Assembly (NCBI GenBank): GCA_934216185.1
Contig: CAKQBM010000076.1
Coordinates: 1 to 8,728, forward strand
Direction of reading: 5' to 3'
DNA from: an uncultured Streptococcus sp.
GTDB lineage: Bacteria > Bacillota > Bacilli > Lactobacillales > Streptococcaceae
DNA: 8,728 bases
The translations under genes were made by a program, and so were the position numbers. Shown in pieces: positions 1-7,010 of this stretch (positions are counted from its first letter, which is position 1; the number at the start of each line of letters is the position of its first letter). Under the pieces are notes generated by a model. It searched no databases. It was not told the origin of the DNA and was given only the letters and a program-made list of their open reading frames with translations.

Positions 1-5
1 AGATT

Positions 6-10
6 CCTCC
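6..10 (-). promoter_or_regulatory. Ribosome binding site for a gene beyond the left edge
   Basis: On the minus strand the coiA stop codon is followed by AAAGGATGGAGGAATCT, in which GGAGG is a good Shine-Dalgarno core. It lies about 8 nt past the coiA stop with no terminator between, so a further gene should start within a few bases outside the window and be co-transcribed with coiA. In pneumococcus the next gene is pepF (oligoendopeptidase F); that identity is inferred from gene order only. Confidence 0.55.
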
Positions 11-17
11 ATCCTTT

Positions 18-971
18 CTATTCTACCATATTTTTCAAGAAATATTGCTGATAAAAGGCTGGTGGATAAAGCTTTTGCCAATCATTTTGAGGATTTTTTT
101 GGTAATAGGTTTGAAAATACTGATAATAGCTGGTCAAGTCCTTCTCAATTTGGCAAAACTCACCTACTAGTGGTCGAATTTGTGGATACCATTCTTTTAG
201 TCCATAAGTCAGGAGATTTTCTCCCTTCTGATAGGCTTCTGCTTGTTCTTTCATCCAAAAGGGATTTTGATAATAAAGCTGTTGTCGGATATAGCGACAG
301 ATGTCCTTGTCCTGAGAAACTGTAAAATGAGATATTTTTTGTTTCTTATAGGGACGCCGTAATATTCCCAGTAGACTATCTTGGCCATAGGGAAATTCCT
401 TGATTTGATAATGGAGTTTGCCTCGAAGATCCTGGTGGATGAGATATTTAAGCCTTAAAACCTGTTTTTCCTTGTCTACTTCCCAAACATAAAATCCCAT
501 GTTTTGACTGAAGTATAGAAAACCTTGTTGCAGACGAGTCAAACGCTCCTTGAGCCAAAGTTTTTCCCCCAGCAACCACAGTACTTGGTAACCCTGACTA
601 CGATAGCCTTCACTACGCTCTTTAAGAACTTTTTGATGCAAGGGACTACATTGAACCTCTAAAGCTAGATTGCCATTTACAAATACATCCGCAATCTGCT
701 TAAGTTCTGGAAGAGGGTATTCTAATTGCACCTCTGCCTCTTTTTTCAACCAGTGATAAAGTGATTCTTTATTTGCCAGGTGTTCTGGACTTTCATTTTC
801 AGAGGAAAAATCACAGTCTTTTAAAGATTTATGGGCAAAATGGGTTCGTACACTTGATCCTTGACGCAAACGGAGCTGACCTCCACAAGCTGGGCAGGTG
901 TATGCTTGCTTCTCAAGCTTATCCTCTAACACATTTACCAATTCTCCCCTAGCATCTCTCGCAACAAACAT
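18..971 (-). CDS. coiA: Competence protein CoiA
   Basis: This is a late competence protein needed in the cytosol for recombination of incoming DNA during natural transformation; its biochemical activity is not firmly settled. The 317-residue product has a full-length CoiA layout. An N-terminal metal-finger-like segment carries C26-P-A-C29, followed by H44 and H47 in HFAH. A nuclease-like core follows with D95 in IADVFV and E105-V-Q107 in ALEVQCS, resembling the D...ExK/ExQ pattern of PD-(D/E)XK folds. The rest is a long region rich in Tyr, Gln and Lys. The ATG is fixed by the site AAAAGGAGGG, 5 nt upstream. An exact com-box lies 21 nt before the start, and the tehB terminator lies just upstream of that, so coiA is an independent competence-induced unit. 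Family identification is very secure; the nuclease reading is inference from motif shape. Confidence 0.96.
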   Translation of the reverse strand: MFVARDARGELVNVLEDKLEKQAYTCPACGGQLRLRQGSSVRTHFAHKSLKDCDFSSENESPEHLANKESLYHWLKKEAEVQLEYPLPELKQIADVFVNGNLALEVQCSPLHQKVLKERSEGYRSQGYQVLWLLGEKLWLKERLTRLQQGFLYFSQNMGFYVWEVDKEKQVLRLKYLIHQDLRGKLHYQIKEFPYGQDSLLGILRRPYKKQKISHFTVSQDKDICRYIRQQLYYQNPFWMKEQAEAYQKGENLLTYGLKEWYPQIRPLVGEFCQIEKDLTSYYQYFQTYYQKNPQNDWQKLYPPAFYQQYFLKNMVE

Positions 972-992
972 GATTTCCCTCCTTTTCTATAT

Positions 993-1000
993 TATTCGTA
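993..1000 (-). promoter_or_regulatory. Com-box (cin-box) promoter of coiA
   Basis: The minus strand reads TACGAATA, an exact match to the streptococcal com-box recognised by RNA polymerase carrying the competence sigma factor SigX (ComX). It is preceded by a T-rich stretch, as is usual for these promoters, and ends 21 nt before the coiA ATG. If transcription begins a few bases after the box, the leader is only about 15 nt, just enough for the ribosome binding site at 977-986. I see no convincing sigma-A promoter for coiA. Confidence 0.93.
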
Positions 1001-1033
1001 AAAAAGAAAAAAGATCAGGAAAATCCTAATCTT
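1001..1033 (-). terminator. Intrinsic terminator after tehB
   Basis: On the minus strand AAGATTAGGA and TCCTGATCTT form a 10-bp stem with a single G-U pair around a TTT loop (1011-1033). It is followed by a T-run interrupted by one C (1001-1010). It begins 9 nt after the tehB stop. The opposite strand has no T-run after the hairpin, so it terminates only leftward transcription. Its T-run abuts the coiA com-box. Confidence 0.9.
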
Positions 1034-1042
1034 CATGTGTAT

Positions 1043-1903
1043 TTACTTGATTTTCTTAGCTAGCATGGTCGTAAAGCGTAGTTGAATACGATTGCCATTC
1101 TCATCGCGACGGTGCAAATGGCCTGGATTTTCATTGTACTTAACCAATTCCCAGTCCTTGTAATAGTCTGCCAATTCCCCTTCTTTAAAGGTAAATGGGA
1201 AGTTCACAGAGCAAGGGTAATCTTCCGTATCCATAGCACAAACGATAAGATTATAACCACCGACCGTGGTATGCTCCTTCATATTTTGAATAATAGCTGG
1301 AATGCGGTCTGCTTGCAAAAACATGAGAACAACTGTTGAAACGATGAAATCATAAGCTTGCCCAATACTAGCTGAATTGATATCGTAAAGACCAACAGGC
1401 ATATCCAGGTCTTCCTGCTCAACAATGCTTTGCAAGATTTCAAGGGCCAGTTCATTTTGATCTACAGCTGTCACATCAAAACCTTGCTGGGCTAGAAAGA
1501 GAGAATTACGCCCCTGACCACAGCCCAAATCTAAAGCTTTCCCTGGTTTTACTGTCTGCATAGCCTCTAGGACCTCTGAATGAACAGGATTGGTATTGTA
1601 TTTTTTAGGGAAATAATCCTCAGGTTTACAATAAAATTCTAAATACCATTCTACATCGTCTGTAGCAGCCTCGACTCGATGCCAAGCTTGAGGTTGTGCC
1701 ATGGGATTGTCGGCTCCTGCTTCAAAGAGGTGCTCAGCTAAAACCTCACCATTTTCTGTCAATTCAATAAACTTGAGAGTTCCTTTTAAAACAGTAATCT
1801 TGCCCCAAGTCCCAACCTTGGTATTGTGTTTCTGCTGAACAGCCTCTGGCATGGTTTCTTTATTCCACAAAGGCATGCGTTTATAGGCAACTAGTTTTTC
1901 CAT
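1043..1903 (-). CDS. tehB: TehB-type SAM-dependent methyltransferase with N-terminal cupin-like domain
   Basis: The product (286 aa) has two parts. Residues 1 to about 95 form the small beta-rich domain found in tellurite-resistance proteins (LVAYKRMPLW, then WHRVEA around residue 75). Residues from about 100 are a class I methyltransferase with motif I LDLGCGQGRN at 124-133 and the acidic ribose-binding stretch VTAVDQNELAL after it. TehB of enterobacteria uses SAM to detoxify tellurite; the natural substrate in streptococci is not known to me. I chose the ATG at 1903 because the site AAGAGG (1911-1916) lies 7 nt from it. The ATG at 1909, two codons upstream, would leave only about 1 nt. It follows smpB by 19 nt with no terminator, so it is probably the last gene of the secG-rnr-smpB transcript. 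Confidence 0.9.
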   Translation of the reverse strand: MEKLVAYKRMPLWNKETMPEAVQQKHNTKVGTWGKITVLKGTLKFIELTENGEVLAEHLFEAGADNPMAQPQAWHRVEAATDDVEWYLEFYCKPEDYFPKKYNTNPVHSEVLEAMQTVKPGKALDLGCGQGRNSLFLAQQGFDVTAVDQNELALEILQSIVEQEDLDMPVGLYDINSASIGQAYDFIVSTVVLMFLQADRIPAIIQNMKEHTTVGGYNLIVCAMDTEDYPCSVNFPFTFKEGELADYYKDWELVKYNENPGHLHRRDENGNRIQLRFTTMLAKKIK

Positions 1904-1910
1904 CTTCATT

Positions 1911-1916
1911 CCTCTT
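1911..1916 (-). promoter_or_regulatory. Ribosome binding site deciding the tehB start
   Basis: AAGAGG on the minus strand stands 7 nt before the ATG at 1903 but only 1 nt before the upstream in-frame ATG at 1909. The spacing favours the shorter 286-residue protein. Confidence 0.7.
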
Positions 1917-1922
1917 TTTATC

Positions 1923-2390
1923 TTATCGCTGGTTGACTGCTTTCATCACGCGCGCAATGTCGCGGTTTTGCTCACGACGTTTGATAGACTCCCGTTTGTC
2001 ATAGTCATGCTTACCTTTAGCTAAACCTAAAAGGAGCTTGGCATAACCATCTTTGATATAGACTTTAAGAGGAACCAAGGTCATTCCTGTCCCTTTAGTC
2101 TCTTGCTCTAATTTTTGGATTTGCTTTTTATGGAGCAGGAGTTTGCGACGACGTTCTGGTTCTTGGTTCCAGATATTGCCCTCTTCGTAAGGAGCGATAT
2201 GAACATTGCTCAACCAAACTTCTCCATTTTTCACTTGAGCAAAGCCATCCTTGAGATTGATTCGAGCAGCTCGCACACTCTTGATTTCAGTTCCAGTCAG
2301 GACCATCCCTGCCTCTAGCGTATCTACGATTGTATAGTCGTGGTGCGCCTTTTTATTTTGTGCGACGACCTTTCCCTCGCCCTTTGCCAT
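1923..2390 (-). CDS. smpB: SsrA-binding protein SmpB
   Basis: SmpB binds tmRNA and carries it to ribosomes stalled on broken mRNAs, allowing tagging of the nascent peptide and ribosome release (trans-translation). The 155 residues match the family length. Visible hallmarks are the tmRNA-binding beta-barrel with GTEIKS at 33-38, [11 protein letters not shown] at 62-72, and the [10 protein letters not shown] segment at 125-134. The basic C-terminal tail that enters the empty mRNA channel follows this segment. The start ATG has AAAGGAG about 7 nt upstream, inside the end of rnr. The first 38 nt overlap rnr in another frame, and tehB follows by 19 nt. The partnership with RNase R, which degrades the defective mRNA, makes the overlap functionally sensible. 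Confidence 0.98.
   Translation of the reverse strand: MAKGEGKVVAQNKKAHHDYTIVDTLEAGMVLTGTEIKSVRAARINLKDGFAQVKNGEVWLSNVHIAPYEEGNIWNQEPERRRKLLLHKKQIQKLEQETKGTGMTLVPLKVYIKDGYAKLLLGLAKGKHDYDKRESIKRREQNRDIARVMKAVNQR
2353..2390 (-). other. Out-of-frame overlap of rnr 3' end and smpB 5' end
   Basis: These 38 nt are read in two frames. One gives the last residues of the basic RNase R tail ([11 protein letters not shown] and stop), the other gives the start of SmpB ([12 protein letters not shown]). The smpB ribosome binding site also lies inside rnr coding sequence, so ribosomes finishing rnr pass over the smpB start. Confidence 0.95.
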
Positions 2391-4695
2391 GCTTAGCTCC
2401 TTTCTTTGCTACTTCCTTATAAAAAGGTTTCTTGCTTTTTTTCTTCTTGTCTTTTGAAGAATGCTTACTCTTATCATTTGAGCGTCCTGATTTTCTCTTG
2501 TCTTCTTTCTTATCTGAACGAAGACCTCTATCTTTACGACCAGACTGTTTCAAACCTTTCTCAATGACATCAAATGCGCTTGGAATAAAGGAGAAATCAA
2601 TTTCACCCGTCATCTTGTCGGCTCTTTCAACTCGGATACGGATTTGCTGACCTACACGGAAGGTTGTTCCTGATTTTTCTCCACGAAGAGTCAAATCACG
2701 CTCATTGAAATGATAAAATTCAGGTAGATTTGTGATGTGAATCAAGCCTTCAACCGTATTTGGCAATTCAACAAAGAGACCGAATTTGACAATACTTGAT
2801 ACAACCGCATCGTATTCTTCACCTACGTATTCTTCCATGTACTCAGCCTTTTTCATGGCTTCGACTTCACGCTCAGCCTCAATGGCACGACGTTCACGGT
2901 TGGAAGACTGGGTCGCAATCTCTGGAATTACTTGCTCAAAATGCTCTGCTATTTCTTTAGAACGGCCGTAATCACGAATCATACGGTGAACAAGAAGGTC
3001 TGGATAACGACGAATCGGACTAGTAAAGTGAGTGTAATAGTCAGCCGCTAATCCATAGTGGCCGTGATTGTGCTCCGAATAGCGAGCCTGCTGCATGGAG
3101 CGCAGAAGCATCATGGACAATACATCTGCATAAGGTTCTCCCTCAACAGCACGCATGATGTCTTGAAGTGCCTCCTGGCTAATCTCACTGGCAGTTCCAT
3201 AAATGCGTAAGCCAAAGCTCGAAGCATAATCAATAAACTTCTGAACTTTTTCAGCCTTTGGCTCCTCGTGAATTCGATAGATGAAAGGCAAATCCAACTT
3301 GCTGAAATGTTCGGCAACTGTTTCATTAGCCATCAACATGAAAGACTCAATCATGCGCTCGGCAATGCCACGCTGACGAAGAACGATATCAACAGGCTTA
3401 CCTTGCTTATCCACTAAAATCTTGGCTTCATTGGTATCGAAATTGAGGGCTCCACGTTTCACACGCATGTTTTCTAGAGTTTCATGGAGCTTAGCCATAA
3501 GTTCGATACTAGGAACAATTTTCTGATATTCTTGTCTCTTTTCCTCGTCACCTGCTAGGATATCATTGACATCGCTATAGGTCATACGAAAACTGGTCTT
3601 GATAACTGTTTGTGTAATGGTGTAATTGACCACACGACCATGTTTATCAATCTCCATAATGGCAGACTGGGTCAGGCGGTCAACTTGAGGATTGAGAGAA
3701 CAGATGCCATTTGACAGTCGTTCTGGAAGCATTGGAACTACTCGGTCTGTTACATAGACAGAAGTCGCGCGGTTAAGGGCTTCCTTATCAAGGGCAGAAC
3801 CCTCGGTCACATAGTAGGAAACATCTGCTATGTGAACTCCAAGTTCGATATTGCCATTTTTCAAAGTCTTGATATGCACCGCGTCATCCAAGTCCTTGGC
3901 ATCAGCACCATCAATGGTAAAAGTTATCTCATCTATTAGATCCAGACGACCTTCCATATCCTTTTGAGACGGAGCATCAGGCACACTTTCTGCTTCCTTG
4001 ACAACAGCTTCTGGAAATTCTGAGACAATGTCCATAGACTCCAAAACCTCAAGGACATCAATTCCGACATCCGTTGAATGCCCCACCACATCGAGGACGC
4101 TAGCGACAAAGAAATCATGCTTCTTGCTTGGGTATTTCTCGATAAAGACCTTGAGAACTTCTGTTCCCTCCAGTTTAAGGGCTGGTTTTTTTACATAAAT
4201 CGGTTGGCTGATTTTCTGATTTTTTGAACGAATGTAGCCAGCATACTTAGGTTTTTCCTGATCTAGAACGATTTGACCGACAACGGTTGTCAAACTATGT
4301 TCTAGGATATCAATAATTTTTGCTTCTGCTGCTGTTCCCTTATTACGGTCAGCAACTTTTTTGATGACGACTTCAACGGTATCACCATCAATAGCATAGT
4401 TGACATCATTTTTCCCTACAAAAAGGTCGTCCTCCTCGCCTTCCAGACTGACAAAGCCAAAGCCATTTTTATGGGCATGAAAAATCCCCTTGAGGGTAAT
4501 CTCATGTTTTTTCTTGGCTTCCAAGGTCAGACTGCCATCTTCCTCAAAGCGAATCTGGTGCTTTCTTTCCATTAAGGACAAGGTTTTAATCAACTCACGA
4601 AAATCCTTGGATCCGTCTTTTCCCAAATCCTGAGCCAAGTCATTGACAGTCACCCTTCCCTTGTCTTGTAAATATTCTTTTATTCTATCTTTCAT
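2353..4695 (-). CDS. rnr: Ribonuclease R (3'-5' exoribonuclease)
   Basis: RNase R degrades structured RNA processively from the 3' end, takes part in rRNA quality control and removes non-stop mRNAs in trans-translation. The 780-residue protein shows the full domain order: an N-terminal winged helix (about 1-70), cold-shock RNA-binding domains (about 72-230), the RNB catalytic domain (about 245-575), an S1 domain (about 622-705), and a very basic Lys/Arg/Ser tail (718-780). The catalytic acidic cluster is present as D262, D268, D270 and D271 in the [11 protein letters not shown] segment. The conserved [14 protein letters not shown] stretch lies near 557-571. The N-terminus MKDRIKEYL is typical, but the ribosome binding site is weak (AGAAAG before AAATATG), which suggests low translation. 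A hairpin lies between secG and this gene. Its last 12 codons overlap smpB. Confidence 0.98.
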   Translation of the reverse strand: MKDRIKEYLQDKGRVTVNDLAQDLGKDGSKDFRELIKTLSLMERKHQIRFEEDGSLTLEAKKKHEITLKGIFHAHKNGFGFVSLEGEEDDLFVGKNDVNYAIDGDTVEVVIKKVADRNKGTAAEAKIIDILEHSLTTVVGQIVLDQEKPKYAGYIRSKNQKISQPIYVKKPALKLEGTEVLKVFIEKYPSKKHDFFVASVLDVVGHSTDVGIDVLEVLESMDIVSEFPEAVVKEAESVPDAPSQKDMEGRLDLIDEITFTIDGADAKDLDDAVHIKTLKNGNIELGVHIADVSYYVTEGSALDKEALNRATSVYVTDRVVPMLPERLSNGICSLNPQVDRLTQSAIMEIDKHGRVVNYTITQTVIKTSFRMTYSDVNDILAGDEEKRQEYQKIVPSIELMAKLHETLENMRVKRGALNFDTNEAKILVDKQGKPVDIVLRQRGIAERMIESFMLMANETVAEHFSKLDLPFIYRIHEEPKAEKVQKFIDYASSFGLRIYGTASEISQEALQDIMRAVEGEPYADVLSMMLLRSMQQARYSEHNHGHYGLAADYYTHFTSPIRRYPDLLVHRMIRDYGRSKEIAEHFEQVIPEIATQSSNRERRAIEAEREVEAMKKAEYMEEYVGEEYDAVVSSIVKFGLFVELPNTVEGLIHITNLPEFYHFNERDLTLRGEKSGTTFRVGQQIRIRVERADKMTGEIDFSFIPSAFDVIEKGLKQSGRKDRGLRSDKKEDKRKSGRSNDKSKHSSKDKKKKSKKPFYKEVAKKGAKHGKGRGKGRRTK

Positions 4696-4756
4696 ATTTT
4701 CTTTCTAGATTTTTTAATTTTCTTTTACTGTAAAACCTTCTCAAATATCTTTTAAA

Positions 4757-4787
4757 AATAAAAAGAGGCAAAGACCTAGTCCTGCCC
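4757..4787 (-). terminator. Hairpin with T-run between secG and rnr
   Basis: On the minus strand GGCAGGAC, loop TAG and GTCTTTGCC form a stem of about 8 pairs with a bulged T and one G-U (4767-4786). It is followed by TC and then TTTTTATTTTT. It starts about 10 nt after the secG stop. The shape is that of an intrinsic terminator, but rnr and smpB lie downstream without an obvious strong promoter, so it is more likely a partial terminator that lowers rnr expression relative to secG. Confidence 0.75.
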
Positions 4788-4796
4788 ATTATTTTC

Positions 4797-5030
4797 TTAT
4801 CTACTTGATAATACCGTCAATGCTAAGGCAATGGCTAGCCAGAAAAAGACTAAAATCCCTGTCAATCGCTGCATTACAGCTTCAAAACCGCGCGCTTTAC
4901 TGCGTTCAAACAAATCACCTGAGCTGGCATCAAATACATTGCTGGATTGGTTTTTAGTTGGTTGCATGAAAATCGCAATCACAATCACAACAGATAATAC
5001 TAATAAAATGGTTAATAATAGGTTATACAT
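4797..5030 (-). CDS. secG: Preprotein translocase subunit SecG
   Basis: SecG is the small accessory membrane subunit of the SecYEG channel and assists SecA-driven export. The 77-residue protein has the standard two-helix layout. The first membrane segment is at about 3-22 (LLLTILLVLSVVIVIAIFMQ). A polar loop follows, carrying the family signature of small residues and the charged stretch FERSKARGFEAVMQRLT. The second segment is at about 57-74. The start is supported by AAGGAG with 6 nt spacing (5037-5042). It has its own promoter inside the end of rpmG and a hairpin immediately downstream, so it may be made both as a short mRNA and as the first gene of a secG-rnr-smpB-tehB transcript. Confidence 0.96.
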   Translation of the reverse strand: MYNLLLTILLVLSVVIVIAIFMQPTKNQSSNVFDASSGDLFERSKARGFEAVMQRLTGILVFFWLAIALALTVLSSR

Positions 5031-5054
5031 ATCAAACTCCTTAAAATCCTTATT

Positions 5055-5083
5055 ATTTTACCATAAAATCTACTTAGATTCAA
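5055..5083 (-). promoter_or_regulatory. Sigma-A promoter with extended -10 for secG and downstream genes
   Basis: Reading the minus strand, TTGAAT (5078-5083) is a -35 match, separated by 17 nt from TAAAAT (5055-5060), which is preceded by TGG to give the extended -10 form TGnTAnnnT. Transcription would start near 5048, about 18 nt before the secG ATG, leaving the ribosome binding site in the leader. The -35 lies in the last codons of rpmG. Confidence 0.75.
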
Positions 5084-5219
5084 GATGTAGGGTTACTTTT
5101 CTTTCCTTGGGACAATACTTTAAAACCTCAATCTTGTCTGGATGGGTTTTTGAATTTTTACTGGTTAGATAATTGATGCTGCCACAGGAGGAGCATTTGA
5201 GATTAATTTTTACTCGCAC
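5070..5219 (-). CDS. rpmG: 50S ribosomal protein L33 (zinc-ribbon-like paralogue, three cysteines)
   Basis: This 49-codon gene encodes an L33 protein of the large ribosomal subunit: it begins [20 protein letters not shown] and continues with [20 protein letters not shown] and a C-terminal TLHLESK. The TSKN..THPDK..LKYCP core is diagnostic of L33. Cys9, Cys12 and Cys36 match zinc ligands of Cys-containing L33 proteins, but the fourth position holds Glu39 (YCPKER instead of YCPxCR). The start is GTG, supported by AAAGGA with 6 nt spacing (5226-5231). It overlaps the pmrA stop by one base (TAGTG), so translation is probably coupled to pmrA. Streptococci usually carry several rpmG copies; this corresponds to the one next to secG in pneumococcus. 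Confidence 0.93.
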
Positions 5220-6418
5220 TAGATTTCCTTTACTTTTAATAATATTCGAAATTGAAGCAGGTTAAAGAGACAACTAAAGGCAACACAAAGACTTGTCGCA
5301 TAAAAGACAGCATGGTAGCCAAATTGACCTGCTACTGCAGAACCTGCCATAGGCCCAACGACACCTCCCAGATAAAAGAATACCTGATTAAAGGCAAAGA
5401 CCCTCGAAATACCAGCTTTGGGCGTCATCTTGCTGAGAAGGGCATTAACTCCGGGAATCAAGGCGCCGGTTCCCAGGCCAAAGAGGAAACGATAGAGGCC
5501 TAGTTGAAGCGGGCTAGAGGCATTTGCACAGAGGAGATAGATGATAACTGAATAAAACTGAGCGACAACTAAAAGACGATGATTGCCCACCTTGTCACCT
5601 AGCTTGCCCATGACTCCTGCACTCATCATACTGGAAAAGCCCATACTGGATACAATCAAACCAGATACAAAAAGAAGATTCTCTGTCTGGCCTAAGTCGC
5701 GTACATACAGAGCTAAGATAGGGCCAATCGATTGGGCTGAAAATTGGATGACAAAACTGGTCAGAAAGAGATTGGCCAAGAGATAGGGATATTTAACTGA
5801 GGTAAACAATTCCTTTGTTGGAATGGCCTTTTCCTTGGCTACTGGTTGAAAATCTTCCTTGATAAAGCAAATAGTTAAAACAGCAGCTAAAAATAGAAAA
5901 CTAGCAACCAGTAAAAAGACAGTACGAATGCCAAATAATTCTGCGATAAAGCCACCAATAAAAGGACCAGTTAGAGTACCTGCAACTACACCTGTAGACA
6001 AAGTACCTAAGGCAGAGCCTGATTTCTCCTTGGGAACCTGACTGGCTATCAAGGCCGTTGCATTGGGAACAAATCCTGCAAATACACCGTTTAATAAACG
6101 AAGAAAGATTAACCAATAGATATTTGGCACAAAGGCCAAGCCTCCCATAGTGATAGTCATGGCCAGGCCAGCCCGAATCATCATGGGTTTTCGACCGTAT
6201 TTGTCAGCAAGAATACCCCAAATAGGAGAGAAAAGCGCCGCAGAAATAGCAGAAACAGAAATGGATAAACCTGCATAAAAAGCAGCTTGCTCACTCCCTA
6301 CACCTAGATTTTCCACAAAGATGGGCATAAAGGGTACAACCAAGGAAATACTGGCTCCTGTCAGAAAATTACCAAACCAGGCAATGCGCAGGTTATCTTT
6401 CCAGTTAATCTCTGTCAT
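5219..6418 (-). CDS. pmrA: PmrA-type multidrug efflux MFS transporter
   Basis: This is a proton-coupled drug efflux pump of the major facilitator superfamily in the cytoplasmic membrane. The pneumococcal homologue is linked to export of fluoroquinolones such as norfloxacin and of dyes. The 399-residue protein fits 12 membrane helices. Visible DHA1 motifs are motif [12 protein letters not shown] at 68-78, a motif B-like [10 protein letters not shown] at 106-115, and motif [15 protein letters not shown] at 143-156. A second motif A-like [11 protein letters not shown] occurs at the start of the second half, supporting the usual two-fold internal duplication. The start at 6418 gives [10 protein letters not shown] and has GGGAGG (6427-6432) 8 nt upstream; an upstream in-frame ATG at 6478 lies inside coaE and has no such support. 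It starts 1 nt after the coaE stop, and its own stop overlaps the rpmG start. Confidence 0.95.
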
Positions 6419-6419
6419 C

Positions 6420-7010
6420 TTACCTACCTCCCTCGAGAAGGATACGCACTTGAGTAAGAAGCTGGTTCTGATTGCCATTGTTGTCTAGAACATGGCTAGC
6501 CAAATCTTTCTTGTTCTCTAAAGGCCACTGGGCTGCCAGACGAGACTCAGCTTCATCTTGGGACAAGTGGTCTCTTTTCATTAAACGTTCTACTTGGACA
6601 TCTCGGTCCACATAGACCAACCAAGTCTCATCAAACCAAGAGGCATAGTCTTGTTCAAAAAGCAGGGGAATATCCATGAAGAAAACAACTTCTGTCTGAG
6701 CCAACTGATTTCTCAAAGTAGCCAGTTCCTCACGGATAATCTCCCCTTGAGTCAACCTAGACCATTCTTGTTCTTGAGGATTTGAAAAGATGCGACGAGC
6801 CAGGAGAGGGCGATTGAGTTCTCCATTTTCTAGAATGATTTCTTGACCAAAATGCTGGACTAGAGCCTCAAACAGACGACCACCAGGTTTCTGTAGTTGG
6901 TGGACGACTGCGTCAGCATCCACTACTTGAAAACCTTGCTGTCTTAGAAAATTTGTCACGGTTGACTTACCAGAGGCAATTCCCCCAGTGATTCCGATGA
7001 TTTTTCCCAT
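6420..7010 (-). CDS. coaE: Dephospho-CoA kinase
   Basis: This enzyme phosphorylates the 3'-hydroxyl of dephospho-CoA with ATP, the last step of coenzyme A synthesis, in the cytosol. The 196 residues match the family size. The Walker A loop GGIASGKST is at 9-17, the substrate-site acidic motif VDADAVVH follows at about 30-37, and DIPLLFE lies at 113-119. The later LMKRDHLSQDEAESRLAAQW segment forms the lid and the helix after it. The start at 7010 ([10 protein letters not shown]) is preceded by AAAGGAGG (7016-7023), and its ATG shares the A of the mutM TGA stop (TGATG). An in-frame ATG 9 codons upstream lies within mutM and would add residues not usual for the family. pmrA begins 1 nt after its stop. 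Confidence 0.97.
   Translation of the reverse strand: MGKIIGITGGIASGKSTVTNFLRQQGFQVVDADAVVHQLQKPGGRLFEALVQHFGQEIILENGELNRPLLARRIFSNPQEQEWSRLTQGEIIREELATLRNQLAQTEVVFFMDIPLLFEQDYASWFDETWLVYVDRDVQVERLMKRDHLSQDEAESRLAAQWPLENKKDLASHVLDNNGNQNQLLTQVRILLEGGR

Noticed and set aside
1011..1033. Bidirectional termination by the tehB hairpin.
   Set aside because: No T-run follows the hairpin on the plus strand, and no plus-strand gene is present to need it.
1904..1909. ATG at 1907-1909 as the tehB start.
   Set aside because: The ribosome binding site would be only about 1 nt away; the ATG two codons later has 7 nt spacing.
4716..4756. Possible separate promoter for rnr with TTGAGA at 4739-4744.
   Set aside because: At 17 nt spacing the -10 would be AAAATT, and other spacings give nothing close to TATAAT. 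AT-rich sequence makes chance -35 matches common here.
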